Source: Bidens hawaiensis
Taxonomy: Eukaryota > Streptophyta > Magnoliopsida > Asterales > Asteraceae
DNA: 64,000 nucleotides
Direction: 5' to 3'
Assembly: GCA_021521415.1 (NCBI GenBank)
Contig: JAIQDT010003780.1
Location: 62,001-126,000, forward strand
The notes under the pieces: model-generated
Databases searched by the model: none
What the model was told of the DNA's origin: nothing
The model's input: only the letters and a program-made list of their open reading frames with translations
Shown here: positions 35,107 to 48,112 of the stretch, piece by piece
Position numbering within the stretch: position 1 is the first letter of the stretch
Layout: each line of letters starts with the position of its first letter
Position numbers and translations under genes: made by a program

Positions 35107-37052
35107 CTTTCCAGCATGGGATTTGGTAATTTGTTTTAAACTTTTAGAACTGTAGTATGTATATATACTAAGTAATTTAAAGTAGGTTTAAGCCATGATA
35201 GGAGGAGTAAGTATATCATTTATGAATGCAGGTCTTTTTCAAACTAGAATGATTATTACATCTTTAATGAATTCAGAATCTTTTTATTTGTTTTGCATCA
35301 CCAGCGCGACAAAGTTAATGAAAATATGATATTTTACCCAAGTCCTCCATGCTTTGCAAATAGATGTAAAGGTTTTAATTTTATTGTATAGTCTTTTGTA
35401 TAACTTTTGTCCCAAGTATCGCCTTGGCCAGATTGTACTTTGTAAACAAGTTTTAACACACAATTTGAACTTTGCACCATCACTAACACCCCTGAGTCAA
35501 AATAGTATGTGACTATGACTGACCTGCAGTTTGACTTTACTTGTTTAATATGTTTACGTGCTAGTTTGACTCATTCACCAACTTACCATACTTTCTCATA
35601 AGGGCCATTTGACCAAAAACTTTTTTGAAAAATTGTTTTAAATTTGAAAGTCGAGATATATGCATTAATGAACTTAATACGTAAATAAGTCATTCGTATA
35701 AAAAAATTCCTTGATTGACACGAAGTAGCTAACTCCTTGGAGCCGTGAGTTTCTTTTTCCTTTTCTTTTTTATAACTCATACAAACGTTCTTTTTATTTT
35801 TTATAAACTATTTGCTAATAACTATGTTTTTGATGGTACAAGTTTTAACTTTATCAAAGAAATTTCATAAACTTTATGAAATCACTTCGGGAAAATTTTA
35901 CAAAAAAATACAGAAAGTCTACAACTCATAAACATTCCGGTAGAAATTTTGTTATGTAAAAACTTGTATTAAAATACCAATAAGTTTATGTAAATACTTA
36001 TACCAACGTAATTGTATAACTCTAATAAACCATAAAAAGGTAATAAAATATAACAGACTTTTAAAAGGTAAGTTCCCTTAGTTTATTTTTCCCTAGGTAA
36101 CTTGTATTAAAATACCAACTAGGATTTAAAACTCCACGCTTTGCGACGGGACCGATAGATCGAACAAAAAATGAAAGTAAAAATGCTAAACCATAAGCTT
36201 GCTGCAAGTCAACGCGAAGTCAGTCTGTATCAAGTTACGACATTAAAACTAAACAAAATAAGTAAAAACACTTCAATGCTAAAATACAACAAATTATCAT
36301 ATGTTGAACCAAAAAAACTCAGCACGTTACAGCTACGAATCAACACAAAGTCAATTAGTATAAGCGGTACCAACACACATTCGTAAACATAAATTAGTAA
36401 GCCAAAAATATATTTTTTAAAAGCGACGTATCAAACGTTGTAACGCAGATATAAAATTATGCGACAAGGATATATTTTTAAATCATGAAAAAGTTTCGAT
36501 CATTATAAAGACGAACTATAAAAATATATGAAAGCAAAGTTTAAGAAAACCGTCTAACCGACAAACAAAACATGTAAAACAGATACTTGCCCAAGTTTAG
36601 TGTTTAAAAATATAATGTGTAAAATATTTTAATTAGTTGAAATAAATATTATCATTTTTATTTATGGAATTATAGTTAGTGAGTTAGTAGTTATAATTAA
36701 TAAATTAAAAAATTAAATAGTAAAGTGAATTGTAAGTTTGTGAGGAGAGTTGAATCCACCTTTTAATATATATATTAATAAGTTATTCTAATGAAATTTA
36801 GTTGCATGCATATATCCCTTTGTGCTGGTCCGGGATATGTCACACATGCCCTCCAATATTCGTCGGGGATACATACATAATACATGTCCTCCAATATTTA
36901 ATCAGCGTACCTGTTCACGAGATGGGATATATATTATGGACAATCAGGTCATGTAAACCATAAAACACAACGCGTTCGTTGACGAACTTTATGTTTATTA
37001 TAAATTTCATATACGTTGTCGTTTTTTTATTTTTTAAAGTGGTGCTTATTTC
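35107..37052. other. Intergenic, no gene seen
   Basis: AT-rich. A doubled AACTTGTATTAAAATACCAA occurs at about 35960 and 36100. No coding region is supported. Confidence 0.45.
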
Positions 37053-37412
37053 AAACTTTGAACACAAGGAGTGTTGGGTATTACTTTTAACCATAAGAGG
37101 GGTTTTTGAGGTTAGTATTAGCTAAATATGAGAACAATAGGGGTGTATGAGAGATCATAATTGTAAACCACTTATTCGTCACTATCAATAGCAATTTAAC
37201 TCTTATTCGTCACTAACAATGACAATTTAACTCTTATTCGCCACTAACAATGGCTATTAACTCTTATTCGTCTCTAACAATGGCAATTAACTCTTACTTT
37301 GTCATAAAGCTTTTCATTCCCTGGTTGCTCTCTTATTTGTCAATACTAACCCCAAAAGCCCCTCTTGCGATTAAAAATAATACCCAACAACCCTTGTGAT
37401 CAAATGTTTGAT
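37053..37412. mobile_element. MITE with an internal minisatellite
   Basis: Inverted ends of about 75 bp (CAAACTTTGAACACAAGG left; CAAACATTTGATCACAAGG right, read inward), each continuing into TGTTGGGTATTA and AAGAGGGG. Between them is a four-copy tandem of about 32 bp (37168-37300; unit like CTTATTCGTCACTAACAATG). No convincing target duplication. Confidence 0.65.
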
Positions 37413-38859
37413 AAATAAAAAATTCACTTTTTATTGATCATTATGTCTAAGATGGATACAGGTTATCATAATCTCGACCACCTATAAATATATCGTTAAC
37501 TTTCCTGCATATCTGAGCCGCCTTTATCAGTGGCAGATCCAAGATTTTTTTCCAGTGGGCTCACTATTCGGGTTAGTTCGGATCGCTTCGACGGTTCGGG
37601 TTGTTTCGACAGTTAACATAATAAAAAATACGATAAAATAACAAAAAACGAACATCGTCATTAGAAATTTAAATTTAAAAACACATAACACAAATGCATG
37701 GTCAAGTCTATTCGTTTGCAAATCTATTCCAATCTTTCTCCCTGACTTTCTCTTATTAAATCTATTCGGTTGCAAGATGCACCAACAACATTTATTAAAT
37801 TTGATACTTCCTTAAAAAAACTAAAAGTTTCATGACGTTTAGTTATAGGATCCACAACAAGAAGTTGAAGCTAGTGAGCAAAACAATGTACATCACTAAT
37901 TGTCCAATTCAGTTAACGAATTTCAACATAATAATTCATTCATTGTTTATTCTAATTCTAATTTCAACAGATAAATAAAAATATTTAAAGCATAAAATTA
38001 ACAAATAAAATTACATTGAAGGACTGAAGGGTCAAGAAGAGGTGGCTGAGGGTGATGACCGGACAAAAAAAACGGAGGAAGAATGAAATTATGATGCTGT
38101 GTGTTATGGGCTATATCAACTGAAATTATAAAAGAAAATGCATAAGTTATTATTATTAGATGGTAAATTACTCATAAAAATAGTGGAACTTTTGGTTTTA
38201 GGTTTATTAATGATATATTGATTATACAATCAATATATTTTTTCTTTTACTTTTTACTATTTGTGTGATTAATATTACCAAGTAATAACAACTTTTTTTG
38301 TCGTAGCCCGTCCAATCTATATATCTACACATTACTCCCATTACATATTTTTTGTTATTTTTTTTTAGTCGGTCCACCAAATTGTCTCTGTAATCAAATT
38401 ACTTATGGCAGAATTTTTTGACTTTATCTTTTATTCCAATTTAGCCCAATACACACTTTATTCAATAAACCACATTTTTTTGTAAGATACAAAAAGTGTT
38501 CTCTCTAGAAAAGTTCCCCTTATAATTTACTGTTTTACCAGTCTCTTCTAATCCATTTTTTGCCTGCATGTTTTCTTCAAATATGCTCCATCGATTTTTA
38601 CTTATAAATAATTGCTTAAATAAATTAGCTTTAATAGGAAAGTTGTTGGAAAACTTGCAACAACATACTTTTGTAGTAATTTTGTAAGAAAAGTTGTTGA
38701 AAACGATTTTCAATCATGTGTTTTCTCCCCACGAATATTTTTGTTGGAAAATCATTAGAAATTGGGTTTTCCAACAATTTTTTGTCTACAAAATTCATTA
38801 TAGCACGTTTGTCGGTTTTAACAATAGACAATGTAAGAAATACATGATACAACAAACAG
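37413..38859. other. Intergenic, no gene seen
   Basis: AT-rich. A CAGTGGCAGATCCAAG motif at 37529 resembles one end of a common plant transposon but no partner end was found. Short ORFs at 38460-38855 are low-complexity. Confidence 0.4.
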
Positions 38860-38926
38860 GTTGATTATTTATATATATTTATATAATCCTAAAAAAAGAT
38901 GATTATCAAGATAACCCCCACAACTA

Positions 38927-40253
38927 CACTGTGTTCCGTTCCCGAGTTCATTTAATAAGAGAAAAGAAAGGAAAAGAAACTAGGATAGAAAAGAATGAAA
39001 AGGAAAAAGAAAAGTTATGATTTTCTTTCATGTTCCCGAGTTTAATGAAAAGGAAAGAAAATTAAACATGTTATGTGTTCCCGAGATGAAAAGAAAATAA
39101 AAGTGACAATTTTACTATTTTACCCTTTTAGCAATACTTCATGAGACCTTGCAAATGAAGTCAAATGGTGAATCTGCACAAGTGTGTCAAAGATGACACA
39201 TGGATCTGGGCTTAAATATGATGCTGAACTTGAAGAAAGTCAACATTCCAATAACATTTGGTGAATTATATTCCTCATATCGCATATGTATGATAATGTA
39301 TAAGCTAGAATATTTACACTTTTGTCCGGGTATTTAAATCATAATTTGATGCTGCACGTTCCAACATCCCGCTGCTGCACATTCCAACAACCATAACCTG
39401 CAAAATCAGAACATAACATAAATCATAACCTGCCGATGCGCACTATGCTTCATGTAGTTTGAAAACTGATCAACAGTCGATTAGTTTTAGTTTGGGTTCA
39501 CGGTTCCAACCATGTTCTGGCGGGTATATACCTGAACCAGACCGTTTCCAGTTTTATGATTAAATTCAGAACCGAAACCATAACTGTTTATGTAACAACT
39601 AAGAAGTTTTACATTTGTGCTTCAAATCACCATTAAAGAATTATAAAACAAGATTTGAGAGAAATTTTGTATTTTATGAACTTAAAAGCATTGAATTTCA
39701 AATTAACAAACAGCAAATTATTTGACAATTAAGGAAGAAAATGCATAGCCTAGCCTGTTGATTACCTCTAACTTTCTTTCACTACCGACTTAATTAACTC
39801 AAGTGAGAAACAATATTAATCCTTCCTTATCTTTTAAACCCTATATGCAAAATCAAAACAAAGTGTTAGAAATTAAATTGAAAATACCTGATAAAGAATG
39901 GTTGACACCAGCGTTGAGTTGAGAAGCAGATGTAGCCTGTGGGACGTCGGAGTACAGTACTGTGACGATCAATGGTGGTTTAGGCTTGGTTATGGAAAAA
40001 AGGACGGTATGACCTGATATAGATAAGTTAGGATAACATGGTAATTGAGCTTCATCAGATCTTTTCTCTTTTCCTTTCTTTTTGATTCTTCCCAATTTGG
40101 AAGGAAAAGAAATACCACCAGTTTTCACACACTTTCAATTCCTTTCTCTCCCTTTCCCCTCCTAAAAAAACTCTGAAACACCAAGATATTTCTGATTCCC
40201 CCCATTTTCTTTTCTTTTCTTTTCTTTCCACAACTTGACTCTGGAACACAGCG
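38927..40253. mobile_element. CACTA-like non-autonomous element
   Basis: 1327 bp with ends CACTGTGTTCC and, read inward on the right, CGCTGTGTTCC. Target duplication CTA at 38924-38926 and 40254-40256. The duplicate region at 21215-21228 gives the empty site. A 3-bp duplication and a CACTG end fit CACTA elements, though one end has a mismatch. Subterminal DNA is a purine tract with many AAAGGAAAAG units. An exon-like open stretch (about 40128-39888, minus) ending at a possible splice donor may be a captured gene piece that I cannot identify. Confidence 0.7.
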
Positions 40254-40544
40254 CTAATGCAAAAGAATAAGAGGGGAAAAAGCCCCACTATATTTAACAT
40301 TAATACCAATAAAAAATCACACACAAAAATATATTTTTTAATTCATACCTCAACAAAAGTAATTAAGATATACATTACTACTGTACCAATATGATGTTTC
40401 AATCAGCAAAATTTAAATTTATTTACAGAAAATGAACAAAAATCAATCAAACTAGACCGGCATAGTTTTGAATCAATGTCTACCCACTGAAACAAAGAAT
40501 GACATTATGAAACGAAAGAAAATGGATGTAAGGTACAACTCGTG

Positions 40545-43164
40545 TTATATAGCGTCCAAGTCCGAGTCTGAGCCCGGCCCATGCTTGCTACTGATACGCT
40601 GAGGTACATTGTATAAAACGAGACCCAACACAAGGATCACACTCCCAAACAGGAAGAATGGGCTCAAAGTAACACCTTCAGGGAGATATGGCAATGGAAG
40701 GGAAAGTATATAGATTGTCGTTGGCACTGAAAAGTAAACATACCGCACAAGATTACACCTCAAATATGGAATAACCACGATAATAATATAGTGACAACAT
40801 TGTGTGTGCGTCAGAGAGTGAACCTGATAAGACAATTGCTAGTGAAGAAACAACAGCAGAGGAAATTTTGACTAGGTTGAGAACGGATATGTTGAAGGCA
40901 ATATTGGTGACTATGTAAAGTAATGGTAAGAGTGGTGATCCATCACAGCCTGAAGTAACAATCATTAAGAAGCAAGCACAGTCAACCAGCACATTCAATT
41001 CATTATAAACATGTAAACTGCAACCAGATAATTATTGTGATGATCAAGATCTAGACAAGAATATTACCAGATGAAGTGTTGAGAAAACAACCAGCACCAC
41101 TCTTTACATATGAAGGAAGCTCATGAAAAGGTATGCCTTTGAGATTTGACAAGAATGGAAGAAACAGAAGCACGAAAAGAGCCTGCATGTTGAATACACA
41201 TTTGGGTTATCGACTTTTTATATCTGCAAACAAAACAAGCTCTTGCAAAAGAACACTACACTTTATAGACAAGAATGTGTTCTATTTGCATCATTTAAAA
41301 ATGATTCATAATTCACGCAAATTCTTTGTTAGTAAGTCTTACAAATGGATAGATGGGACAGCACATCTACTGATGTGTTGCTCTCCATGATATTAAGAAT
41401 TACCTGGAACCCGGAACCAAATGAATTGACAACAAATATGTCAAGCAACTTCCCCTACACGAATAAAATTACAACAAAAGTTAAACGTCACTACATATAC
41501 TAACCGACCAATGTAAATTCTCAAAGGCTGTAAAAAAGCATACCTTAAGATGGGTAACGGCATCAATAAAGACATATTCCTGTTCACTCAAACAAGCTAA
41601 AGTTAATTTACCGTTTTTTTTTTCCTTATAATTTTCCTGAAATATGAACTTTGTTCCTTGTATTAGGCTAGTTACCTTGATAATAGTTGCACCAGCCTGA
41701 AATGCACTTGATACCACCATCATAATTGGCCATAGTAACCCCACCCCCGAAAGCATTTGACCACTCTCTGATCCACTGTCGTAAACAAATACACTTTTAA
41801 CACACACATGTAATAGCCAAGCTTATCATATTACAGTCTAAATATGATATCAAGGGAACTATGGTATACTTGTAAGTAGTGAACAACGAAACACCAGTTG
41901 TTGGTTATAGAAATAAGAATATTATGATACCTTGCAATAGCTGTAACAACTCCAGCAGCCACAAGTAGACATCCTGCGATTTTATTCCACGAGTACCTTC
42001 TTCCTAAAACTAGAGCAGAAAACCCCAGCTGCCATAACAAAAACGTCTGCAACGAAGCGTTTACATGAACCCATGTAAGATACATGCACTATACATATAT
42101 TGTAAGTTTGTAACTTCAATTCTTAAGTTATATCAAATTTATCTTGTTTGGTTTTGAGTTGTACCTGTCAAAACACCTAAACACTTTTTGCGCAACGGTT
42201 TTAAGTTTTAGAAAGTAACTGGCGTGTCAAATATAATATGATTACAAAAACTATACTATTTCAATAAGAATATAAGTTTGAATAAAATCCTTTAGGAGGT
42301 TTTATGCGTCATAAAAGAACTACCTATTTGACCGATTGTTAAATACTTTTTTGCAGAATTTAAGAATACCTGATTTAATATTGGTATAGCTGGTCCAGGT
42401 AGCACTGCTGTGATAAAAATAAAGACAAAGTTTTCAGGTTTTCAGTTATACTAAGATAACAAGTTTAATTTGAAAGAAAAAGATACCTGCAGCGTACATC
42501 CCGGAAACAACTCCTAGTGCTTCTAGCATTCCGATGACCGCAAATCGCCATTTCGGGAGAGTCATCATGTCGTTAGTTACAATTCCAGCATGATGCCTTA
42601 TATACAATATGGAAAAATAAATGGCTACATACCTGTTTGTTTTAAACAAAACAAAAGAAAAGATATCATCCATCACTTGATTTTGATACAAATAATCTTA
42701 CATTATATAATAATTACTTACCCAAAAGTATTGACCTGGGCTAAGAAGAAGGGGTACTCTTTCATTGGGACGAGAGCGAGTTTATACATGACTCGATTAG
42801 CAACAGCCAACACTAGCGTAACACCAGACCAAAATATAATCCTACTGTTACTGTTGTTGGAATTGGAATTGGCATTGGATTGGGCTTCTGACTGTGAAGA
42901 TGAAGACCGAACCACGAAGAATTTAGGGTTCAATCGGCGCCGATGAGCAATGTTGTTCCTGTAACTGAATCCACGTGCTGCTGCATTATTATTATTATTA
43001 ATGTTTGTCATTGCCATTCGACAAGAGGGATTAGGGTTTTGTAGGAAAGGAATGAATGATTTTGATCCATTATTATTGTTATTATTGTTAAGTTTGAATG
43101 ATTTGAGTTTGAATGTGAGATTATTAGGAGTAAGAGTAATGCTATTATTGCACGCAAAACCCAT
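40545..43164 (-). CDS. CRT-like transporter (CLT), plastid thiol/glutathione transporter family, 10 exons
   Basis: Homologue of plant CLT proteins, plastid-envelope relatives of the chloroquine-resistance transporter that move glutathione and gamma-glutamylcysteine. Exons (minus): 43164-42722, 42632-42487, 42407-42370, 42046-41931, 41775-41676, 41579-41544, 41454-41404, 41182-41068, 40949-40824, 40726-40545. All junctions are GT/AG with consistent phase; 450 residues, as in Arabidopsis. The first ~95 residues are Ser/Asn/Arg-rich, fitting a transit peptide. About ten hydrophobic segments follow, including RIIFWSGVTLVLAVANRV, WQLGFSALVLGRRY, DIFVVNSFGSGFQ and ISSAVVSSLAIVLS. The C-terminus is a short acidic tail. 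Exon 1 with its promoter, and the 3' flank, are duplicated at 16-22 kb. Confidence 0.93.
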
Positions 43165-43510
43165 TTGATTTTACTTTTAACACCAATCAAATTCAGAACA
43201 AGGAAGTAAAGAAGAAGAAGAAGTTTCAATCAGGTTGAATTTTGGATTGGATATTTGGATATTCATTCATCCTCCCCACCTACTACTTCATTTTCAACGT
43301 GTCCAAGATTAATTATTGGCTTAATGGAATAATGGGCCTTTTGTTTACTTATACCAAGATTAATTATTTTTTAACTTGAAGTCTATGATTTGTTAGGTTT
43401 ATGATTCTGATATTAGCTATGTTTGAGACACACTTAAGTGTATAATTAGTAACTTTCTGTGACTGACCAAAAAAGTTACTGAACAGGTACCGTATTAATG
43501 CTAAACCAAA

Positions 43511-43652
43511 GGCACGACCGATGTGCTTGCGGTTTTCTTTAATGAAGCAATGGCAACACTCCTTGAAAAATCATGCAATGAACTGATCAAAACCCATGGC
43601 TACAAGAGGCATAAAAAACGACTAGCACCTGTCTTTACTCCAATGAACTGAT
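43511..43652 (+). pseudogene. Fragment resembling a replication protein A OB-fold
   Basis: One frame reads GTTDVLAVFFNEAM followed by LLEKSCNELIKTHGYK, like the C-terminal OB-fold of plant RPA70-like proteins, then hits a stop. Such RPA-like pieces are abundant in plants and are carried by Helitrons, but no Helitron ends were found around it. Too short to be a gene. Confidence 0.5.
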
Positions 43653-45474
43653 CACAAGCTGCTTATCAGGTAATTAACAAAAGTTTTTATGCTTTAAATT
43701 GCATGTTAGTTAGTTTGTGTTTTTTTAAAGGGACATGTCGTTTGCTTGATTTGTTTTATTTTATTTTTGTAGTTGTCATAACGTATTTGTTAATGTAGAT
43801 GTGTTCATCTGTCACTACACTATAGTTATGTTTTAGTGTTTGTTGCCTTCGTTTATCATTACATGATAATTTTTTGTTAATGTAGGTTTCCTTTATGATG
43901 AGTAGTTACTGCACTATAGTTTATTGTATTTTGGTTTCATGAACTTCACGCTCTGTTTGTTTAGGGTCTTTCACTACATACTCTAATTATAGTTAAAAAC
44001 TCCTTTCAATTGTTATCACACTAGTAAAATGTACTAATGTGACAGTGCATAGTGGCCTTAAGTTCCACTTTTTCCAAATGAAAAACTTAATGTTACAATG
44101 CAAAAAGAGTCAAATTATTTGCACCTTTCTCTGAAGGTATAATAATAATCATTAAGTTTTAATATTTGATGATGGTTTTATTAAAAGTTTAAAACAAGAT
44201 TTGAGGTTTTTGGAATAAATATATTATATGCATGGTGTTTAGGGGTTGTTAGTATAAACTATTTGCTTTAGCTATATTATTTGGTTAATGATAGAGAAGT
44301 TAAAACATACGATGGTTGACTTGAATCTGAAAAGGAGCTATGCACTCCACCAGTTACATCTGTTTTCCCGGCCACAGTTAAAGTTTTAGGCGAACTCCGA
44401 AGACTATTTATGATTTTCACCTAATTTGTAAGAACTGGTGACATGTTTCTTATTTTTTTTACTTTTTCTTTTTAATCTCAATGTGTTGTCTAACTTTAGT
44501 CTTAATAGGACATTTTTAACATGTTGTAAACTTGTGTTCATGGTTTCTTTTGGTACTTAATCTTTGCAGGAAGCTATGTGAAAGCTTATAAAGATTCATC
44601 AAGCAAGCAAGCAAGCATGTGCATGAAAGAAGTCGGGGCGACGTTGCTACAATCGTTTCTTAAAACAACTTTTTTAGGTTCCGAACCATGAAGTGAACAA
44701 GGAGATATAGCTCAAGCGTTGTTTGATATTTAAGTATTTAAGGATCCAGTCTATTTGTGAGTGTATTATTAAGTTATTTGTGTCAGTGCGTGCATTGGTG
44801 AACTATTTTTAATATGTATTTTGGATGGTTATAATGAAAGTTTGTTTTTTAAAATGTATTTTGGTTGGTTATAATGAAATTTTGGTCATTCAGTATAGTT
44901 ATTAAGCGCTCTGACTAAACAAATATATTTCATTCAACACGAAATAGTTAAGAGGGGGTAAAATAGTCATTCTGCAGAGTTATTCAGAGGTCCAACCAAA
45001 CATCTTACTAGTTCAGCACTTACTGATTCAGAGTCATTTAATCATTCAGACCTCTTAATGGTTCAGCACTTGATGATTCAGCACTTGCCAAACAGCCCCT
45101 AAGAAAGCATCTATCTATCTGTGAATGAATATTTCTTGCAAAATTGCTCAAATAATGTAGCCATGGTTGTAGCCCATTCCGACGGTGACATCATGTTGGT
45201 TGGATAGTTTGTAATGTAATAATGTCCAAACTCCCATTCTTTCTATTCTAAATAAAAGAGTAGTTTATTGCTAATCATCATTAAATACATATAAGTTAAA
45301 ACTTACAGTTTACCCTGTTTGAATTATTAGAAAATTGAAATGGAAAATCACACATGACGATAACACATAGTAACATATCTAAGCCCAACACCATTTCCTT
45401 TAATAATATTGATTCTTTTAACTATTTATTGGGAATTAAAACTTTTAAGCTCAAATTTAGCATTTCTTTTTTCG
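43653..45474. other. Intergenic with a one-sided transposon end
   Basis: 44890-45104 contains several GATTCAGCACTT and TTAATGGTTCAG motifs and ends GCCAAACAGCCCCTAAG, a typical PIF/Harbinger MITE terminus (AGGGGCTGTTTGGC on the minus strand). The matching left end was not located. No gene is supported. Confidence 0.45.
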
Positions 45475-45964
45475 TTTCTCGGTTAGTTTATGAGTGACCC
45501 TAGGGTCCTACGTTGGGATACAACCGCGCATACTCTTAGCTACGTAAAGGGCACTTGTTCATAGGACGTCTTTTTTAATAATACGTCGGAGTTTACTTTA
45601 GTAATATAGTGTAGATTTTGATTGTGTTTCATGTCTTAACACTCTGGCAACTGTTAGTGGTTTTTTTAATAGGCAATAGTCCGATTTTTTGGAATCTCAA
45701 GAAGTAATACATTGTTTCTCTTAGTTATGTCGAGGCCGATTATCGTTCTATTTGATGAGTTACGCAATAGTTAGTTAACTTAGTTTGGTTAACTCGTTTT
45801 TTTTTCTGAGTTTCAAATTCTTAACATTGCTTCCATTCCCTCAAGTGTGACATTTAAGTTGCTATTCATATTGCTAAAAATATGGTTTTCCAATGGATGA
45901 AACACATTGAGTTATCTGTCCTTTTGTTCGGGAGAAACTTCAGGATGATTTAATTTAACCGACT
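45475..45964 (+). pseudogene. Copia tail, copy B, left part
   Basis: Collinear with 24880-25280: same GTTAGTTTATGAGTGACCCT start and RNase H-like blocks with frameshifts. Interrupted at 45964 by the LTR element and continued at 50441. Confidence 0.8.
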
Positions 45965-46389
45965 TGTCGAAGCACGAAATGAATCTTACCTGATCCATGA
46001 CGATGTTTCCACGGATTTTCGAGATGAACGAACCACGTCTTGATCTTCTTCTTCTTCTGCGGCTGCGCCGGCGACCTGCAACTGTGAGACCTGCGATGGC
46101 TTTTCTGGGGGTGTGGAGGCGACTGCTAAGATATCCTGAGGATTTCTTGTTCACAGACACAAAAAGTGGTGGTGGCTCTTACTGAGCATGACCATGATAA
46201 GGAGGTGGAGACCTCCTTATATAGAGTCTCATGGCCACCATCATGGTACCCTAATGGGCCTAGCCCAGCTAGGGTTACCTCCACAAAACCCCCTCAGCCC
46301 AATAACATCGTATTAGTCCATGAAATGAAATAAGCCAAACATAATAGATTTAGGGTCGTAGAACCGGGTTTTAGTACCATACCCCTACA
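45965..46389 (-). repeat. 3' LTR of the minisatellite retrotransposon
   Basis: 425 bp. On the minus strand it starts TGTAGGGGTATGG and ends CGTGCTTCGACA. A TATATAA box on the minus strand lies at 46218-46224, beside a GGAGGT/ACCTCC palindrome. A short arginine-rich ORF lies in each LTR; there is no evidence that it is translated. Confidence 0.92.
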
Positions 46390-46404
46390 AGCCCCCCCAA
46401 GTCC
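46390..46404 (-). promoter_or_regulatory. Polypurine tract
   Basis: On the minus strand it reads TTGGGGGGGCTTG immediately before the 3' LTR, as expected for the primer of plus-strand synthesis. Confidence 0.75.
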
Positions 46405-46539
46405 AGTGTTGCTCCTGGGCACGCAAGCGTCTAGGTGGAGCGCTGGACTTTATAAGGTGTGAGGCGGTTTTTTCCCTTTTCTTTGGCCTTGTCTTATTGT
46501 CTGAGTTTTGAGAGGTTTTCTTCATGATGGTGACATGTT

Positions 46540-47915
46540 GTAATAAAAGCCTGCGCGCTAGGCGACTTACAAGCTATAATAATAATGAAGCTCGCGCGTG
46601 AGGCGACTTACGAGCTATAATAATAATAATGGAGCTGGCGCGAGAAGCGACTTACGAGTTATAACAATAATGGAGCTGGCGCGAGAAGCGACTTACGAGC
46701 TAAAATAATAATAATGCCTGCGCGCGAGAGGCGTCTTAAGAGCTTAGAATAATAAAAGCCTGCGCGCGATAGGCGTCTTATGAGCTTTGAGAATAATAAT
46801 TGAGCTGGCGCGTGAGGCGACTTACGAGCTGTGAAAGTAAAAAGTAATAAAGCTTGCGCGCGAGAGGCGTCTTATGAGCTATAAGAATAATAATTGAGCT
46901 GGCGCGTGAGGCGACTTGCGAGCTGTGAAAGTAATAAAGCTTGCGCGCGAGAGGCGTCTTATGAGCTATAAGAATAATAATTGAGCTGGCGCGTGAGGCG
47001 ACTTACGAGCTGTGAAAGTAATAAAACTGGCGCGTGCGGCGACTTACGAGCCTATAGAATAATGAGAGCCTGCGCGCATGGCGACTTACGAGCTGTAATA
47101 ATAAAGAAGCTGGCGCGCGAGGCGACTTACGAGCTTGTAGAATAATGAAGCTGGCGCGTGAGGCGGCTTACAAGCTGTAAAATAATAAAGAAGCTGGCGC
47201 ACGAGGCGACTTACGAGCTTGTAGAATAATGAAGCTGGCGCGCAAGGCGACTTACGAGCTTGTAGAATAATGAAGCTGGCGCGTGAGGCGGCTTACGAGC
47301 TATAATAATAGAGCCTGCGCAAGTGGCGACTTACGAGCTAAGAATAATAAAGCCTGCGCGCGAGAGGCGTCTTACGAGCTGAGAATAATAAAAGCCTGCA
47401 CGCGAGAGGCGTCTTACGAGCTTTGAGAATAATAATGCCTGTGCGCGAGGCGTCTTATGAGCTGTGAATAATAAAGCCCGCGCGTGAGGCGACTTACGGG
47501 CTGTAAAAATAATAACAGCTTGCGCGCGAGGCGTCTTATGAGCTGTGAATAATAAAGGCCTGCGCGTGAGGCGACTTACGGGCCGTAAGAATAATAACAG
47601 CTTGCGCGCGAGGCGTCTTATAAGCTGTGTGAATAATAAAAGCCAGCGCATGAAGCGACTTACGGGCTGTAAGAATAATAACAGCTTGCGCGCGAGGCAT
47701 CTTATGAGCTGTGAATAATAAAGGCCTGCGCGTGAGGCGACTTACGGGCTGTAAGAATAACAACAGCTTGCGCGCGAGGCGTCTTATGAGCTGTGTGAAT
47801 AATAAAAGCCTGCGCGTGAGGCGACTTACGGGCTGTAAGAATAATAACAGCTTGCGCGCGAGGCGTCTTATGAGCTGTGAATAATAAAGCCTGCGCGTGA
47901 GGCGACTTACGGGCT
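46540..47915. repeat. Tandem array 1, units of about 37-45 bp with higher-order structure
   Basis: About 34 units of the type GCCTGCGCGCGAGGCGACTTACGAGC followed by an AATAAT spacer. Units vary in length through the AAT spacer. From about 47470 two variants alternate regularly: a GAGGCGTCTTATGAGC type and a GAGGCGACTTACGGGC type, giving dimers of about 80 bp. Spacers GTGAATAATAAA and GTGTGAATAATAAAA also alternate, hinting at a four-unit period. GC-rich cores sit in an AT-rich region. Confidence 0.92.
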
Positions 47916-48112
47916 ACTTTATGTCACGCGCCACGTGCAGATGTTGCATGCACGTGCGCGTAGACTTTGGTTTTGTGTTATGCGCCACGCGCAGATGTTG
48001 CGTGCGCGTGCGTGTAGATTGTGACATGTGAGAGCATGTGATGCGTAAGCATGTGTAATATGCGTGAGCATATGTGATTCATGAACACATGGTATGAGGA
48101 TTCCCAACCCCT

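Noticed and set aside
37529..37575. Transposon end (CAGTGGCAGATCC)
   Set aside because: No matching opposite end or target duplication was found nearby.
45912..46160. Arginine-rich ORF in the LTR as a gene
   Set aside because: Lies in each LTR, short, low complexity, and not linked to gag or pol.
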